From Ciona intestinalis (lineage: Eukaryota; Chordata; Ascidiacea; Phlebobranchia; Cionidae), in assembly GCF_000224145.3 (NCBI RefSeq), contig NC_020170.2, forward strand, positions 1,855,589 through 1,919,588: a DNA stretch of 64,000 nt, read 5' to 3'. Each line of letters opens with the position of its first letter. The stretch's first letter is position 1. The notes under the pieces were generated by a model. It was given only the letters and a program-made list of their open reading frames with translations. It did no database searches and had not been told where the DNA came from. The position numbers and the translations under genes are program-made. Positions 23,524 through 35,040 of the stretch are shown in pieces.

Positions 23524-25909
23524 ACATCAAAATGTATGTTTTTAAGTCAAAAATTACATTTTTTCTCAAGTTCTTCCTCCAGAGGAACGATCACCCCGTC
23601 ATCTTCATCTCGGTATCCGTAATAATCCGCATCAATGTTCTTCATCAATGCTCCTCTTGTTTTCCTCGTTTTCTTCGGAGCTAAGATAAAGAAAGAGAAA
23701 AAAAAGAGCAAACTCTCACAATTATAATCTGTACATGTTACATATATTCCCTTTTATTAGTTACTATTACCATCAATAAGTGAGACATTTTATACAACTA
23801 AATAAATATTTAATCACTGATTAAATTGCTTAATACAGATTTAGGTAAGGTAGCCCTACTTAATAAAATACTTGTTTAGTAATAACTTTGGACTTACCAT
23901 CTTTTTGAAATAGATCTCTCACACCAGGTAAATCCTTGGCAGCACCAAAATATCTGAATAATTTATTACAAATATATATATAGTTAAAAATAATTGAACA
24001 ATACATATGAATGAGTTTGCCAAAATATATGTTTAATACATTCTCTATACGCATGAAAAATGTAGTTGAAAATTATGGGAATTACATTCTTTTTATTTAC
24101 AACTTTGAATGCATTGTAAATCTATTTTTATTAAAAGCAAATGCGGCTTTGAAATCATTTTTTAGATGTCATTGTCAATTATTATACTATAACTATATAT
24201 ATGTATAAATTAACTCAATACCGTTAAAAGATGTCAACTTAAATAAAATTAGTATAGAAAGTGAATGTAATTAAATTTTATGAGTGAAAATCACATTACA
24301 GAAGTCCAAATCACATAATGGATAAACATATACATTTGCAATAGGCAAAAAACATCTTAAATAGCCAATTTGGGGCAATCGGCTAACTTGAGCCTACACC
24401 TTAGGTTGCTTTGCAGGCTCCATCATTTGACCTTATGTCCTTACCCATGTAGAATTGAGCAGAAAACATAAGTGTCTAACAGGGGTATGCATACGTAGGA
24501 TTAATTATTTATGGTATATATTTATCTTAATCTGAGTACACAATTACACATAGTAACAGACAAACTGTTGATAATGCAACAACTAAAAGTTTTTTGATTG
24601 GCATACATGCGCCTTTAATACGCATATACTGCCTAAAAAACACCCTGGTTTTTTCAAAAGATTAAGATAAGAAATATACACAAAATCAGGTATTACCACT
24701 ATAAGACTCACTTGTATCCACGATTACCAGGAACCTCTTTACCATCATGATCAAGCATCTTGGGACCAATCTTCCAGTAGTTAGGACCACCAAGTTCTAT
24801 AATACGATCTTGCCAATGACCTTTCTCGCGAATTAGTTTGTTGATTTCATCGTTTAAATCTCGCAGCCTGGATATTATAATAAAGATTAAAAAATATGAA
24901 GATTATTTAGTGTTTTCTTAGTGTACCCTGTTATGGTGTGTTGAGAATCATTTAAATATTATTACAGCTATGATATAGAAATAAACAGTAAACAATAAGT
25001 TAAAAATTATCAGAGCTATGTTATCGGTTTAAATTCTGGTTCGCAAATAGCAAATTATATGAATTGTTTTTACCAAGCATAGTGTAAATCTAAAATGGTT
25101 GCATGTGTTCTTTATAAAAATGAGTAACACAGTGGGTCTGCGGCAAGCTGAATAGTATACCAATTTTTAATCATAGAAATAAATGGCCAATGGAAATGTC
25201 TAGGATTTAAAGTTTTATGTTTAGATTCAATTATTCTGCTGGACCTAATGTTGCCAGCTATTTTTAGTCAGTCACTACTATAGTGCATTTTGCATGTCTA
25301 TATATCTCACATATAATATCTGTATTCTATACTTACTGAAAATCGCTAAGTCCAGCGTTTTGTATTTGTGAAACTTTTCTTGATATTTCCCCAATTATTT
25401 GTCGCCTCCATTTTTCACATTTCCTTAAACTTCGACAATCAGTTGCAAGAAAAGGTCGACGCTCTACAAACTTCCCTTCTTCTAATTTCATCTTGCGAAA
25501 ACGAGCAAGAGCCGTACTGTGAGAGGTATAAAAAATTATATTCAAACTTATATAGGAAAATGGGCCATATCCGGCCTAAATCACAAATCCCTAACTCTAG
25601 AACCTCACCCATACAGAATTAAAAAAAAACTTATACAAGGTTGCTCTAGGCACAATGGTTAAAGTGCCTGCCCCTTAACTAGAGGATACTGGGTTTAAGG
25701 CTTAGATTAACCTGTGTTATAATGTAAACTTACCTGCCACTTACATATAAAACAGTGGCATTCTAGTTTAATTAGAAAGAGTTGATACTTTACATTATAA
25801 TGGTAAATAGTGTGCATTGGTTAACGAAATATCTAAACCCGTCCTTTAAGTTAAAAAGCAACAATTATATAATAAAAATAACTTACACAGCTTTTTCAGC
25901 GCTTCGTGC
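22505..25909 (-). CDS. isy1: Pre-mRNA-splicing factor ISY1
   Basis: Nuclear component of the Prp19-associated (NineTeen) complex in the activated spliceosome. Coding exons on the minus strand are 25909-25887, 25516-25337, 24867-24712, 23953-23898, 23680-23558, 23190-23069 and 22684-22505, all phase-consistent. The protein reads ARSAEKAV, TALARFRKMKLEEGK, ERRPFLATDC, KWRRQIIGEISRKVSQIQN, RDLNDEINKLIREKGHW, GPKMLDHDGKEVPGNRGYK, YFGAAKDLPGVR, DEDDGVIVPLE and finally FVAHVPVPTQ, KRKKMELLERYASETLQAQS. These are family hallmarks in order. About 280 residues, close to the ~285 of vertebrates. The first visible exon starts with GCA CGA, so the initiator ATG must sit at the end of a small upstream exon; atg|gtaaaa near 27109 or atg|gtaatt near 26306 (minus strand) are candidates only. 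Confidence 0.95.
25640..25725 (+). mobile_element. SINE head fragment (tRNA-like)
   Basis: ctaggcacaatggttaaagtgcctgcc and ctgggtttaaggctta resemble boxes A and B of the local SINE. It lies in ISY1 between the first two visible exons. Confidence 0.45.
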
Positions 25910-27231
25910 CTGTAAACACAAAAAAAATCAATAAAAATATTGTTATATAGCCTTAGCCTATGTATAGGCCTACATGGCTATAGCCTATATAGCCAATATA
26001 TACACATTTTTTTAAAAGGCTTCAACCAGTATTCCTTTAATTGTAAAAACACATAATATTTTATACAGTTCCATTCTTTGATTCTGGTCACTCCTGTCAG
26101 TTTATTAAAATAAATAAACGTCCATTTTATTTATTGTTCATTTAGAAATCATTTATAAACAGATAATGTAGTACATACAAACTTATAAGGTCAAACTGTA
26201 GACCAAACAGTATACAATAGGTTAGAGGCTAGTGGTTTGTGGTTAGCAAATAATGTGGGGATTATAACTAGCACCAATAAGCCTATATAAATATGTTACA
26301 TAATTACCATAATTCACAGATCTGATGACAATATTTGATGATCTGCAGATAAAACAAAGTGTTTATGTAAATGTAACGACATCTTATTTTATTATAGTGT
26401 GTTAAAAATAAATGTAACAATAGTAAAATGGCAAGTCATAAGTAATAGACTAGTCACTAGTTAGTGTTTCCTAAGTTTTATTAGCATGACTCAAACATTA
26501 AGGATAAATAATGGCAAAGGTATATCAATCTGTTTTAAAACTACATTTTAAGTAGCCTAGAGGATGAAGGGCTTCTGACCGGTAGTGTAAACAATATTAC
26601 AGTCAGAATTTTGACTAAAAGTAACACATACATAATTAATATAATACTAATACATCTAAGCAAAATGATAACATCAGATGATAAACATTTATTTTTAAAT
26701 CATTTCCAAGAATTGCTATTTCAATTGCATAAAATATCTAATGCATACCAAACAGTATGAGAAATATACTTTAGAAATGGGGTACATGGCCAAATACCTA
26801 AACAGTTCTAAAGTAAAAATATGGGTGGGCACCGAAATATGTACCTATAATCTGTTATACTTACCAATAAATTCTGCAAGCCCCGACTTTAAATTCTTGA
26901 ATGAACAATTACACTGGCTCGTCCTAAACAACTTCGAGATGTTTTAAGTTAAAGCAAAGCTGTTTACATGCAAAAAGTCGACTTTAGCTGACTTAGCAGT
27001 TTGATCTAAGATAAAATATATTACGCGCGGTAAAATATAAAGACCACGCAATGTAGCCCGCTAAGTGGCGCAAGTTTCTAAATTTTCTAGGTTTTAAATT
27101 GATATTTTTACCATTACAAAAAGGTTTAAAATTGTTTTAAAAAGTTTAAAATTGTATGAATACTACCGTAATATTTACATTGATATTTTATGGCTTTAGT
27201 AACGCTCTGTGCACCTCCTAACATTTTTTCA
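25910..27231. other. ISY1 upstream region, AT-rich
   Basis: About 1.3 kb between the first visible ISY1 exon and the promoter block of the glycine-rich gene. It should hold the ISY1 start-codon exon and promoter. No other gene or family repeat recognised. Confidence 0.4.
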
Positions 27232-27762
27232 GAAAAACAGTATTATAGTTCCTATACGGATTATAAGCGATATTAGTTTTCGGTATATTAACGTTTTTAT
27301 AATACGTTATTACTCTTTGATTATAACGTTATTATAAGCGTAAGAGTATAATGTGGTCGGTCACACAACTTTTTCCCACAGTAGGCTATTAAATATGCTC
27401 GTAGAAAATGCTAATAGTTTGTGCGAATTAATGCGGTTAGAAAAACATGCCAATACAACATTATTTCGAAGAAATAGTTTTATAAGAACTTTTTACCCAC
27501 AACGCACCGTTAGACTTATTTGTGCTTAATAAAGTGACAACTTATCGATTTTGTTTCCGCTTTTCAATGAAAAGTATCGTTAAAAATCGTTAACGGCGTT
27601 TATCATCTGACAAACTGCCACAAGTATTTCCTGATGTCCTTATAACAATTTTATGATTGACACAGTTTCACAACAGGAAAAGAATAATATGAGAGCAAAA
27701 CCTAGGAAGAAAAACTGTTTGTACCAAATCAAAACCAGTTACTCGGAAAGTATCCACATTGG

Positions 27763-27769
27763 TATAAAA
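27763..27769 (+). promoter_or_regulatory. TATA box of the glycine-rich protein gene
   Basis: tataaaa, 55 bp upstream of the ATG at 27818, fits a transcript start near 27,793 (tcagaaatcatt). The ~500 bp upstream are conserved in both copies, including the ccgatat/gttattataagcg stretch. A strong TATA promoter suits a tissue-restricted secreted product. Confidence 0.75.
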
Positions 27770-27817
27770 GACGCCTGTTCTAACTCAGAAATCATTATCT
27801 TATCTTAATTCATCAAG

Positions 27818-30163
27818 ATGAGAATAGCTTGCTTCTTTGCTCTTCTGTTGGTTAACGCTGATGCCGAATGGCTTGCCGGTAACAGCGGTGGGTGGTCAGG
27901 TGGTGACAGTAACCACGGCGCTAATGCTGGGCTTGGTGCGTCAGTTGATTTACCTTTGCTTGGCCCAGTCGGAGCATCTATCGGCGGTTCCCTGGGTGGC
28001 AATGGTGGTCATAAAGAATGCTCATGCGCTGATGGCCAATCTGGTGGAAACGGTGGACTTGGTGCAGGTCTCGGCGCTTCAGTCGATCTCCCACTTCTTG
28101 GACCAATCGGTGCTTCCTTAGGCGGCAATCTTGGTGGTAATAATGGTGCTTCTGCTGGTGGTAACGGTGGTGCTTCTTCTGGTGCAAACGGTTGGTTGGG
28201 TGGTGATCTCGGCGCTTCAGTCGATCTCCCACTTCTTGGACCAATCGGTGCCTCTCTTGGCGGCAATCTTGGTGGTAATAATGGTGCTTCTGCTGGTGGT
28301 AACGGTGGTGCTTCTTCTGGTGCAAACGGTTGGTTGGGTGGTGATCTCGGCGCTTCAGTCGATCTCCCACTTCTTGGACCAATCGGTGCCTCTCTTGGCG
28401 GCAATCTTGGTGGTAATGGTGGTGCTTCTGCTGGTGGAAACGGTGGACTTGGTGCTGGTCTCGGCGCTTCAGTCGATCTTCCACTTCTTGGACCAATCGG
28501 TGTTGATGCTGGTATCGATGCTGGTGGTGATGGCGGTGCTTCAACTGGTGGGAAGCGGTTGGTTTAACGGTCACGGTGGTGCTTCTGCTGGTGGTAATAG
28601 CGGTGCATCCGCTGGTGTTGATGCTGGTATCGATGCTGGTGGTGATGGCGAAGTCTCAACTGGCGGAAGCGGTTGGTTTAACGGTCACGGTGGTGCCTCT
28701 GCTGGTGGTAATAGCGGTGCATCTGCTGGTGTTAATGCTGGTGCATCTGCTGGTGGTGATGGCGAAGCCTCAACTGGTGGAAGCGGTTGGTTTAACGGTC
28801 ATGGTAGTTCTTCTGCTGGTGGTAATGGCGGTGCATCCGCTGGCATCGATGCTGGAATTGATGCTGGTGCATCTGCTGGTGGTGATGGCGAACCTTCAAC
28901 TGGCGGAAGCGGTTGGTTTAATGGTCACGGTGGTGCTTCTGCTGGTGGTAACGGTGGTGCTTCTGCTGGTGTTGATTCTGGTGCATCTGCTAGTGGTGAT
29001 GGCGAAGCTTCAACTGGTGGAAGCGGTTGGTTTAGTGGCCATGGTGGTGCTTCTGCTGGTGGTGATGGCGGTGCTTCTGCTGGAGGAAACGGTGGACTTG
29101 GTGCTGGTCTTGGCGCCTCTGTCGATCTTCCACTTCTTGGACCAGTTGGTGCTTCCATCGGAGGCAATCTTGGTGGTAATGGTGGTGCTTCTGCTGGTGG
29201 TAACGGCGGTGCTTCCACTGGTGGGAATGGTTGGTTAGGTGGTGGTCTTGGCGCTTCAGTCGATCTCCCAATCGTCGGACCAGTCGGTGCTTCTCTTGGC
29301 GGTAATCTTGGTGGTAATGGTGGTGCTTCTGCTGGAGGAAACAGTGGACTTGGTGCTGGTCTTGGCGCCTCTGTCGATCTCCCACTTCTTGGACCAGTTG
29401 GTGCTTCCATCGGAGGCAATCTTGGTGGTAATGGTGGTGCTTCTGCTGGTGGTCACGGTGGTGCTTCTGCTGGTGGTCACGGCGGTGCTTCCACTGGTGG
29501 GAATGGTTGGTTAGGTGGTGGTCTTGGCGCTTCAGTCGATCTCCCAATCGTCGGACCAGTCGGTGCTTCTCTTGGCGGTAATCTTGGTGGTAATGGTGGT
29601 GCTTCTGCTGGAGGAAACAGTGGACTTGGCGCTGGTCTTGGTGCTTCTGTCGATCTTCCACTGCTTGGACCAGTTGGTGCTTCTATCGGCGGCAATATCG
29701 GTGGTAACGGTGGTGCTTCTGCTGGTGGTCACGGCGGTGCTTCTGCTGGAGAAAACGGTGGACTTGGTGCTGGTCTTGGCGCCTCTGTCGATCTTCCACT
29801 GCTTGGACCAGTTGGTGCTTCTATCGGCGGCAATATCGGTGGTAACGGTGGTGCTTCTGCTGGTGCTTCTACTGGAGTTTCTGCTGGTGCTTCTGCTGGT
29901 GGAAACGGTAAAGAGTCAGGACACTGGTCATGGAACAACAAAAGGTAACTTAGATTAAAATTAATTTAATCCATCTGATAAATATTGTCACTTACTTATC
30001 TCCGTTTTTATTTTTACAGATTGCAAGCCGCACTTATGGGTAAGTTTTCTTCGAGATGTTCTAATACCTACAAGTAGTTACGTCTTGTCATAACAGAATA
30101 CAAATATATTTATTTTTTCTAGATCAAATAATGGAAAACCATTTTGAAGATCTTCTTCAGTAA
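27818..30163 (+). CDS. Secreted glycine/alanine/serine-rich repeat protein
   Basis: Exons are 27818-29944, 30020-30039 and 30123-30163. A signal peptide (MRIACFFALLLVNADA) precedes about 700 residues built from two modules: a 'core' (GLGASVDLPLLGPVGASIGG, with PIGASLGG and PIVGPVGAS variants) repeated about nine times, and glycine-rich linkers (GGNGGASAGG, GSGWFNGHGGASAGG, DAGIDAGGDGE). The tail is non-repetitive and helical (LQAALMDQIMENHFEDLLQ). One Cys pair lies at ECSCADG. The reading frame shifts at about 28550, where gtgggaagcgg stands in place of gtggaagcgg found in sister repeats; with one G fewer, the frame would be continuous, about 728 residues. No known family recognised; a structural extracellular, tunic or mucus-like product is an inference from composition. 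Confidence 0.8.
28070..29900 (+). repeat. Tandem coding repeats of the glycine-rich gene
   Basis: Long nearly identical units of about 100-240 bp, for example the pair at 28205-28335 and 28337-28410, and 29087-29340 against 29340-29600. Their similarity implies recent unequal exchange and makes mis-assembly and allele length differences likely. Confidence 0.85.
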
Positions 30164-31460
30164 ATCTTTCATCTAACCAAACAGTAACGACAGGTAAACA
30201 ACACAGATGTTATACTGTAATATAATAGTGTAAGCATGGCTGATGTGTATGAATAGTTTACTGCATGCTTAACGCTTTTCTAATATTTCATTTAATTTTT
30301 CGGTTTCTTATCTTTTACTTACACGTTTTGTACCTTATAAGTCAACGTTTTCTATTTCAGGACAATGACAACAGACGGTAAACGATTCTTGACGAACTGA
30401 TGCAGATTATTTTGCGGATGTTATGTCTCTGTTTTACTTTTGATGTAGTAATGTGTCTAGATCGGAATACAAGTTTATGCATACCAGTGCGTTGTTTTAT
30501 TGTATAAGAGTTTTTGTACCTACATAGTTCATTTCTGTATTGTCAGCTCATTAGCAGATATTATGTGATAACTCGTAAGCAAGCGCGAGGTTAATGAAAC
30601 AGAACAGCCGTGTTATAACGAATGTCGGTGCCCCACCACGCGAGGATAATATATACTTTCGTTTACATTCATTCACACCACAATGCCAATGTGTACACAT
30701 TTTTCGAAGTGCGTTATGGCTGTTACCACCATGGTCAAGTCATGTGTTAACGGGCAATGCACTCTGCGGCAATAGCGTGTCATCCGTTTTTAATGTCAGT
30801 TTACAATTCAAAACAGGTTTTTCGGATTTGTACGTTGCATATTAACACAAATATTTTATTGCGATGCGTGTCTATTAATTATAGCTCTGATCTGTTTATG
30901 AGCACGTCGTGGGCATATAGATACCTTTTCGTCGATCTGTTTTATAGTCATATTCCATTCTTGTTTTTTTGGAAGACGGAGCCGGGTTTGCATTGCGGCG
31001 CACGTCGTTTTGAAGTTGTTTTGTAATATTAATTTATTACACAAGTTTATATTATACATTGGTACTAAAGTTTAATCACCGCAATTCATAGAGGCCATTA
31101 ACCCCATAGACAAATATATTATGCGCATGGAAATAGTTCCTGAAAACTATAATGCATTTCACGAGTTCCTAGTTCAAACACCTTATTTTTAAGACCTCTT
31201 TTTAGTTTAAAGAGTTCCATGTTACCCAAGAAAAACCTCTTTAAATCCAACCAACAAGAAATTGGAAACTTGGCATTAATATTAAATCGTAACAAATAAA
31301 AATGTCGTTCTATATAAGCCAAGTATCGAGTCGCGGTGTCCCATTCTCAAACAACCATTGAAAACATGGGTAGGCTGTGGTTGTATAGAATAAGTGGTAC
31401 GTCACTTTTACCAGGGTTACACTAATCAATAATATTTTTCAGCACTTATAGCCTTTAAAA
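30164..31460. other. 3' UTR and intergenic DNA with a SINE tail fragment
   Basis: Possible further noncoding exons of the glycine-rich gene follow the stop (ctatttcag|gacaatgacaacagacg at 30353-30377). About 30568-30660 is a SINE tail (taactcgtaagcaagcgcga, ccgtgttataacgaatgtcg, cacgcgagga). The rest shows nothing recognised. Confidence 0.45.
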
Positions 31461-32760
31461 ATGTTTTCGTTCAAAGTGTGCGTTTTGTTCATCATCGGTC
31501 TACATGTAGCAGTGCATGCCGGAGACCAAACTTACTTAACTTGTTCAGAGAGTGGTAGGCCGCCATTAAGGGGCGTCCGAGGACCACCTGGACCCGCGGG
31601 GCCAACCGGTGCTCGAGGACCGAAAGGGGCGACAGGGGTTCCGACTAAGCTGAAGAACCAAGTACAGGATTTGTCGAAAAGGTTGGAAAAGGCCGAGAAT
31701 GATTTGGTGTTGATGACAAAAACCATCAACGAAATTAACAGTGAGTTTTATTTCTGAGGAATATGTTGCACCATGTCAATAGATTAACAAATACAATAAA
31801 AGTAATATCCATATTTTTGCAGGTAACGTGTGCCAATGCATGAAAGGTACGTATCTGTTTTGTCTTGTTTAAATCAATTCCTAATTTTAAGAATGTCCAA
31901 ATTTTCTGTTGCGCACTAGAAAAATGACTGGAACTGAATCACTTCTTGCATATTAATAAATTTATTTCAATAAAATGTTTACGTTGCTTAGTTATTGATG
32001 GGCAAGTTTGGTACGGACCGGGAAACGGTTACCTATACCTCATTATTGAAAAGAATATGGCCCACGACGAAGCTCACGCAAAATGTAGTAAATACGGAGC
32101 CACCCTTGCAGTACACGGACCAAAGAACAGAGATTTTATGAAGTAAGGGCGTTTGTATGTACTTTGGCAACATACTGGATTTGGAAGTCTCTCTTCATGC
32201 ATTGTTATAACTTTCCGAATTAGGATGCCGATTTTTTGCATATAATACATAGTAGGGTGGGGAAAGATGAGACACCTTTTTATTTTACTTGCTTGGCCCA
32301 TATGGTAGTATACAAAAACATTCAAAGAATTATAAAACCGTACCCTCACGACTCCCATAGACTGTTGTTAATTGTATAAAACACGATCAGGTAATTTGGA
32401 TACTATGTGTTAAAGGTGTCCCATCTTACCCCGCACCACTATATATTATAACTACATTTTATCCACGATGTTTTATGTGTCAAATGCCTTCATCACTGCA
32501 GAATCCTTCACAAACAATTGCCGGTTACGACACAGGAAGACTATTGGATCGGTCTCACTGATAAACAGGGTGAGGGCCGGTTTGTTTGGGCGGACGGCTC
32601 CCCACTAAAAAGTAGTGAGGCAAACTGGCATCCTGGGGAACCAAACGACTACGAAAACAATGAAGATTGTGTTGGTGGCAATGCCGCAGGTAGTCTTAAG
32701 TGGAATGACGTTCCTTGCTCACATGGCGAGTTATACGCACTTTGCGAACGTCGAGAATAA
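31461..32760 (+). CDS. Collectin-like C-type lectin (mannose-binding type)
   Basis: Secreted pattern-recognition lectin, probably binding mannose-type sugars with calcium and acting in innate defence. Exons are 31461-31740, 31823-31846, 31992-32142 and 32502-32760, phase-consistent, 237 residues. Layout: signal peptide 1-20; a short collagen stretch with eight Gly-X-Y triplets at 38-59 (GPPGPAGPTGARGPKGATG); a predicted coiled-coil neck at about 62-93; a C-type lectin domain at about 105-237. The domain shows WIGLTDKQGEGRFVW, the sugar-specificity triplet EPN (198-200), WND (219-221) and the four canonical Cys (the first in AKCSKYG, then 208, 224, 233). The collagen region is far shorter than the ~20 triplets of vertebrate MBL. 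Intron 3 holds a MITE. EPN predicts mannose/fucose rather than galactose binding (family knowledge). Confidence 0.92.
32249..32444 (+). mobile_element. MITE copy in intron 3 of the collectin-like gene
   Basis: Head tagtagggtggggaaagatg and tail gtgtcccatcttaccccgca with the standard body. Confidence 0.75.
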
Positions 32761-33443
32761 ATCCTTGCAGTTTCTAAAATGCCATGATACCAAACAAACG
32801 GATTGAATTGGAACAATACAATTTTCACATTTATTTTATAATCCGAAGTTATCTTTGTATTCGGTTAATTAATAAATGAAGTAACGTAGTATGAAAGTAA
32901 TGCTTCAAGCTGCGAACTTTAGGTTTGCTGAAAAAAAGGCCTCGAAAAAGGATTAAAAAGGATATATTTTGCCATATGCAAACAAGACGTATAAACACAT
33001 TATGTCGCTCTTTAAAATATCTCACAAAGCACTGCGGACAGGCAGGTTCTTTTATTTCTTTGCAGCTTGGCCGATGCTCGTAAATAAACCATAAGCAATC
33101 GTTTCTAGTTTATTACATATAATACATGTACTTTAAATACCCTGAATGCTTCTACAATCTACAACAAATACGTCCTTGCGATCTGTGAAAGTGGAAGCGA
33201 GACTTCCTTATTGTATTCAAGAATATTAACTTAAGCCATAATAAGTGATACGAGACTTATACAAAATAATGGATAATTCACTTCCGATTTTCACTTGGAT
33301 TTCTAAACACGTCTACTTTTTGTACTGTCAACGTGTGCGGTTTGTATAGTTAGTGGTATATGTACTCGAAGCGGGCGTGAGGTGTTATAACAACTGCCGC
33401 TTTCCACGCGAGGATGAAGCACGCCACACATTCATTATTACAC

Positions 33444-33477
33444 CACGGCCTACTAGAGATATCTCTAGTAGGCCGTG
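33444..33477. repeat. 34 bp perfect palindrome
   Basis: cacggcctactagagat is followed at once by its exact reverse complement, with no spacer. It sits right after a SINE tail fragment (ccacgcgaggatgaagc). Confidence 0.95.
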
Positions 33478-33919
33478 ATTACACATAGGTTAATTATCAA
33501 AGGGAAAGTGTTAATTATTCTAGCTCGAAATTTAATTCGCAGAACTGTATATGTGGCCTTCAGATAAATATTTATATAAAGATAAGGAACGGGCTGTGAT
33601 TGGTTCTTTATATATGATCAGTGACGAACTAAAAGCTAACTAAAGGTTATATACACGTCATGTAACAATAATTAAAAAATATTTGCATCACATTTTGTCA
33701 ATGAACAAGTTTTAACCGCTATGCACATCAGATACAGTCGTCATATTATGCCGATGCAATCATATTTGACTATTTTCAGATCGTTTTTAAAAGTGTTGTG
33801 TAATCGTACATGATTTTAAAATGAGATTTACGATGGAATTAATATAAGCAATTCTTTGTTTTGGCCCCTTGACTTGGTAACATAAAAAAAATTCGGCATC
33901 TCGAAAATATGTTTTGGAA

Positions 33920-34200
33920 TACTGTCACTATAGCATACAGGGCCTGAATTCGAGGCTTGACTTTGCTACCATTAGATGTGGGTGTGTCCTTGTCTATAGG
34001 TAACTTTAACGGAAATTTCTCCAACTCAGCGGTCTTTTTATGTGTTGTCCAAATGTCAGTAATACAAAAAAAAATAAAAATAAAATAAAAAATATGTTAC
34101 AACTCGTAAGTGTCATCAGGGCTAATGAAACAGAACACCCGTGTTATAACGATTGGCGAGTTGGTCACGCGAGGATATATAAGATAAATTATTTATCCAT
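33920..34200 (+). mobile_element. SINE copy, head to tail
   Basis: Head remnant gggcctgaattcgaggcttg and gctaccattagatgtgggtgtgt, middle tccaactcagcggtc and tgttgtccaaatgtcagtaa, an A-rich stretch, then the tail aactcgtaagtgtcatcag and aacacccgtgttataacga. Confidence 0.65.
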
Positions 34201-34676
34201 TCAATTTTTCGTTGGTGAATGACGTAGACTTGTTTGCTCACCACCGTCAAGTTTCGTTGACTGTATGGTAAATAACGCATAGAAACATTGGCAATGATTC
34301 TCCAAGTTTGGTTATAAATAAACCAATGATTCAAGTCAACAGGTACAGGGAGTAAAGTTCACGAAAGCTGTATATAAGTGCAGTCGTGTATTCGTGATTT
34401 CGAATTAAAGACTATATATCGCAGTTGCAACATGACCAGTATTTAAAATGGCGCTAGAATGTATTTTTACGCCGGCAATTATTGAAATATACTTTTATAT
34501 TCAACTAGCGGGATACCCAGCACGACCGGTGACTATTTAAAGTATTTTCAACAGACTTCCATTTTGGTTCTCACCAAGTTAAAAATATGTTTCAGGATAT
34601 CTGAATTATTTAAACGTCTTCATGTTAGACTTGTGAAAATAAAAGTATCTACGTTTTCAGAAGTAAGTATTATATA

Positions 34677-34870
34677 TCGTAGAGTGGGAGAAGGTAGTAC
34701 ACCCTTTTATTCTATTTTCTCGTACCATTTGGTAGTAAACAAAAAATATTCATTGAATTATAAAAGCGTATCTTCACGACTACCATAGACCGTTGTTAGC
34801 CTACCTGTCCAAAACAGGATCAGGATATTCTGATGTTACATGCTAAATGTGTCTGTTCTTCCCCCACCCA
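34677..34870 (+). mobile_element. MITE copy
   Basis: Head cgtagagtgggagaaggtag and tail gtgtctgttcttcccccacc around a typical body. Confidence 0.65.
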
Positions 34871-35040
34871 TAACTCCCTCTCTCTCTTTACATATATATT
34901 AATAATCATACTAGTCATACCGTCTCTATTTTAAAGAACCGCACTACTTCTGATGTTTGCACTGTTTTTTTTATGATGTGATATTTATTTTTATCTACCT
35001 ATAGGGATTGGTTTGTATGTAAGAGCAAAAGTAAACGGCA

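Larger units (their letters stand above)
32761..34676. other. Intergenic DNA with SINE pieces and a palindrome
   Basis: Nothing coding recognised. It holds a SINE tail at about 33360-33430, a perfect palindrome at 33444-33477 and a fuller SINE at 33920-34200, listed separately where clear. Confidence 0.4.

Noticed and set aside
27978-29941. Long minus-strand and alternate-frame open stretches over the glycine-rich gene (Pro-rich and His/Gln-rich translations).
   Set aside because: They are by-products of the repetitive GGT/GCT codons of the plus-strand gene and have no splice or start support.
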